This document shows positions 6,661-7,581 of a DNA stretch of 7,581 nt, one piece after another; position 1 is the first letter of the stretch; every line of letters starts with the position of its first letter. This DNA is from an uncultured Methylocystaceae bacterium (GTDB lineage: Bacteria; Pseudomonadota; Alphaproteobacteria; Rhizobiales; Beijerinckiaceae). Under the pieces are notes generated by a model. That model worked only from the letters and a program-made list of their open reading frames with translations, made no database searches and had not been told where the DNA came from. Location of the stretch: assembly GCA_945956975.1 (NCBI GenBank), contig CAMFKC010000097.1:1-7581 (forward strand), in the 5' to 3' direction. The position numbers were made by a program, and so were the translations under genes.

Positions 6661-6676
6661 TGTTCATATGTAAACA
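6661..6676. promoter_or_regulatory. Imperfect 16-bp inverted repeat, candidate operator of the beta-oxidation cluster
   Basis: TGTTCATATGTAAACA forms two 8-base half-sites that match at 6 of 8 positions; both differences are transitions. It covers the proposed -10 region of the acyl-CoA dehydrogenase promoter and lies in AT-rich sequence that stands out from the GC-rich surroundings. It may bind the MerR protein encoded next door or a TetR-type fatty-acid regulator. No protein-specific consensus was checked. Confidence 0.4.
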
Positions 6677-6695
6677 GTATAGCGATGGACGTCAA
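6667..6695 (-). promoter_or_regulatory. Candidate promoter of the acyl-CoA dehydrogenase gene
   Basis: On the minus strand TTGACG (6695-6690) is separated by 17 bases from TACATA (6672-6667). The -35 is close to consensus and the -10 is poor (3 of 6). The position fits: downstream of the merR terminator and about 65 bases before the ATG at 6601. A weak -10 under an inverted repeat would suit a regulated promoter. Confidence 0.4.
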
Positions 6696-6728
6696 GCGGA
6701 AGCGGCGGCGGGGGTTGCGTCAGGCGCG

Positions 6729-6759
6729 AAAAAGCCCGCCGCAGATACTGCAGTGGGCT
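6729..6759 (-). terminator. Rho-independent terminator of the merR gene
   Basis: Read on the minus strand, AGCCCACTGCAG (6759-6748) pairs with CTGCGGCGGGCT (6744-6733) over 12 positions with one mismatch and one G-T wobble, around the loop TAT. The stem ends in a T that continues as four more T residues (6732-6729). It starts 34 bases beyond the merR stop codon. It separates merR from the beta-oxidation genes, which therefore need their own promoter. Confidence 0.85.
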
Positions 6760-6792
6760 CGTGGCGGAACGATGAAAACGAAGATCGCCCTT

Positions 6793-7248
6793 TCAGGCGG
6801 CTGTGGCGCTCCGTCCCGGATCGCCTGTCATCCGCCCATGCGTCTCGCGCAGCGCCGCGAGCGCGACATCCAGTTCCTCGCGCTTCTTCTCGAGCTGAGC
6901 GATCTGACCCAGAACCTGGCCTTCCTGCAGGTCGAGAACCTCCGCCGCCTCCGGCTTCTCTTGCCTGGGCAGCATCGCGGAGATCTGCGTGAGGGTGAAC
7001 CCGAGCTGCTTGCCGCGCAGGATCGTCTCGAACCGCGTGCGGGCGGCGGCGTCGTAGAAGCGGGAGACCCCGTGCCGGATCGGCTTGATCAGGCCGCGAT
7101 CCTCGTAGAACCGCAGCGCGCGCAGCGTCACCTTGTATGCCCGCGCCATGTCGCCAATCGTATAGAGACGGTCCCCGGATTCGTGCGCCGCGCGCAGGCC
7201 CGCGCTGCCATCCGGTTCCGCAAAAGCTTTGTCGGTCGCCGTTTCCAT
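6793..7248 (-). CDS. MerR-family transcriptional regulator without metal-binding cysteines
   Basis: From the ATG at 7248 the protein has 151 residues. Residues 29-66 are a typical MerR winged helix-turn-helix: YTIGDMARAYKVTLRALRFY, then EDRGLIKP and a RFYD wing end. The segment LRGKQLGFTLTQISAML (77-93) is the usual second DNA-binding helix pair. Residues about 105-138 are rich in Leu, Glu, Gln and Lys in a pattern suited to the dimerisation coiled coil. There is no cysteine, so a metal or redox sensor of the MerR/CueR/SoxR kind is unlikely. There is also no large effector domain. Position next to an acyl-CoA dehydrogenase suggests control of fatty-acid or branched-chain acyl-CoA breakdown, as with MerR-type regulators such as LiuR, but orthology is not shown. 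The start uses GGGGAAG (7263-7257) as ribosome-binding site. The frame is open to TTG 7326 and ATG 7320, so a start up to 26 residues earlier is possible. Confidence 0.88.
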   Translation of the reverse strand: METATDKAFAEPDGSAGLRAAHESGDRLYTIGDMARAYKVTLRALRFYEDRGLIKPIRHGVSRFYDAAARTRFETILRGKQLGFTLTQISAMLPRQEKPEAAEVLDLQEGQVLGQIAQLEKKREELDVALAALRETHGRMTGDPGRSATAA

Positions 7249-7334
7249 TTGCCCCGCTTCCCCTGAGGTTTGTCCCGGCCGCAACGGCCGACGCCCTAGG
7301 GAATGCTGATTCGCCAGCATATGCAACTTAAAAG

Positions 7335-7366
7335 TGTATAAATTACTAAAGCAACCTGATTGACAA
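7335..7366 (-). promoter_or_regulatory. Candidate merR promoter with an overlong spacer
   Basis: On the minus strand TTGTCA (7366-7361, 5 of 6 to consensus) is followed after 20 bases by TATACA (7340-7335, 4 of 6). Spacers of 19-20 bases are typical of promoters that MerR-family proteins activate by DNA distortion. The spacer contains the imperfect inverted repeat TTACT/AGCAA (7343-7347 and 7350-7354). This would fit autoregulation, but an ordinary weak promoter cannot be excluded. Confidence 0.35.
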
Positions 7367-7389
7367 ACTGTCCCAATCCCGGTCGTTCC

Positions 7390-7404
7390 TTAACCCTGTG
7401 TTTA
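7390..7404. promoter_or_regulatory. CtrA-like motif TTAA-N7-TTTA
   Basis: TTAA (7390-7393), seven bases, then TTTA (7401-7404) followed by CCAT differ by one base from the alphaproteobacterial CtrA consensus TTAA-N7-TTAA. It lies in the AT-richer gap of about 190 bases between merR and the possible rightward gene. One near-match in such sequence can arise by chance. Confidence 0.2.
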
Positions 7405-7522
7405 CCATAAGCGCTCGAAAGTCCCCTCCGAGGACGGTACGTTGTTTTCGCTGTCTGATTCGCTTCTTGCGTAACGATTCTCGATTGATCGACGCGACCG
7501 GATAACCGGTTCAACGGATGAG

Positions 7523-7536
7523 ATGATGAACAAGGC
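7523..7536 (+). CDS. Possible first codons of a rightward gene, cut by the adapter
   Basis: Two consecutive ATG codons (7523 and 7526) followed by AAC AAG GC would encode MMNKA or MNKA before genomic sequence ends at 7536. GGATGAG just upstream could serve as a modest ribosome-binding site. The preceding AT-rich gap looks like a promoter region. Too little remains to identify a product, and it may not be a gene at all. Confidence 0.2.
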
Positions 7537-7581
7537 CTGTCTCTTATACACATCTGACGCTGCCGACGATATGCAGTGTGT
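7537..7581. other. Nextera sequencing adapter left on the contig end (not genomic)
   Basis: Bases 7537-7555 are the 19-bp Tn5 mosaic end CTGTCTCTTATACACATCT. Bases 7556-7569 (GACGCTGCCGACGA) complete the reverse complement of the Nextera read-1 transposase adapter. Bases 7570-7577 (TATGCAGT) match the reverse complement of i5 index 506 (ACTGCATA), and 7578-7581 (GTGT) begin the P5 primer complement. The order is exactly that of sequencing read-through from a short insert. The reverse strand translates to the well-known artefact peptide MCIRDR. Confidence 0.98.

Noticed and set aside
4802..6673. Plus-strand open frame of 623 codons opposite the acyl-CoA dehydrogenase
   Set aside because: Same reason: it mirrors the real gene almost exactly and has the Arg/His-rich composition of an antisense shadow.
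7360..7365. Perfect -35 hexamer TTGACA on the plus strand
   Set aside because: No acceptable -10 is found 16-19 bases downstream; the bases at that distance are GC-rich. The same stretch is used in the minus-strand merR promoter proposal.
7296..7553. Minus-strand frame of 85 codons starting MCIRDR
   Set aside because: Its start lies inside the Nextera adapter; MCIRDR is the translation of the adapter itself. The rest crosses the intergenic region with no recognisable pattern.
7537..7555. Transposon end (Tn5/IS50 mosaic end)
   Set aside because: The 19-bp mosaic end is directly followed by the rest of the Nextera adapter, an index and P5 sequence, so it comes from library preparation and not from a resident transposon.

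Overview
This window looks like the end of a draft-genome contig from a high-GC alphaproteobacterium, most likely of the order Hyphomicrobiales (Rhizobiales). The reasons are the protein sequences, the gene order merR / acyl-CoA dehydrogenase / thiolase / 3-hydroxyacyl-CoA dehydrogenase, and intergenic hairpin repeats built on GAGGAG and TCGAGAC motifs, which resemble repeats common in that order. No ribosomal or other marker gene is present, so the genus is open.

All six genes with a supportable identity are on the minus strand, so transcription runs from right to left. From the right: a MerR-family regulator (7248-6793) with its own strong intrinsic terminator; then a fatty-acid beta-oxidation cluster made of an acyl-CoA dehydrogenase (6601-4808), a thiolase (4701-3493) and a two-domain enoyl-CoA hydratase/3-hydroxyacyl-CoA dehydrogenase (3323-1119). 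A small membrane-anchored hotdog thioesterase (931-380) and the first 112 codons of a 2-hydroxychromene-2-carboxylate isomerase-like DsbA-superfamily protein (336 to the left edge) follow. The three core enzymes cover a full beta-oxidation turn: oxidation of acyl-CoA, hydration and NAD-dependent oxidation, and thiolytic cleavage. The thioesterase could release acyl groups from CoA. The MerR protein is the obvious candidate regulator of the cluster, by position and by an inverted repeat over the likely promoter of the dehydrogenase gene.

The intergenic gaps carry most of the unusual structure. Four copies of one hairpin element lie in two oppositely oriented pairs on either side of the hydratase/dehydrogenase gene. 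Their outer stems change on both sides so that pairing is kept. There is a perfect 10-bp hairpin between the dehydrogenase and thiolase genes and a perfect 9-bp hairpin just before the thioesterase start.

The last 45 bases (7537-7581) are not genomic. They are a Nextera/Tn5 library adapter followed by an i5 index and the start of the P5 primer. The real sequence ends at 7536, possibly a few codons into a rightward gene. I found no novel defence, mobile or RNA system; the window is mainly ordinary lipid metabolism.
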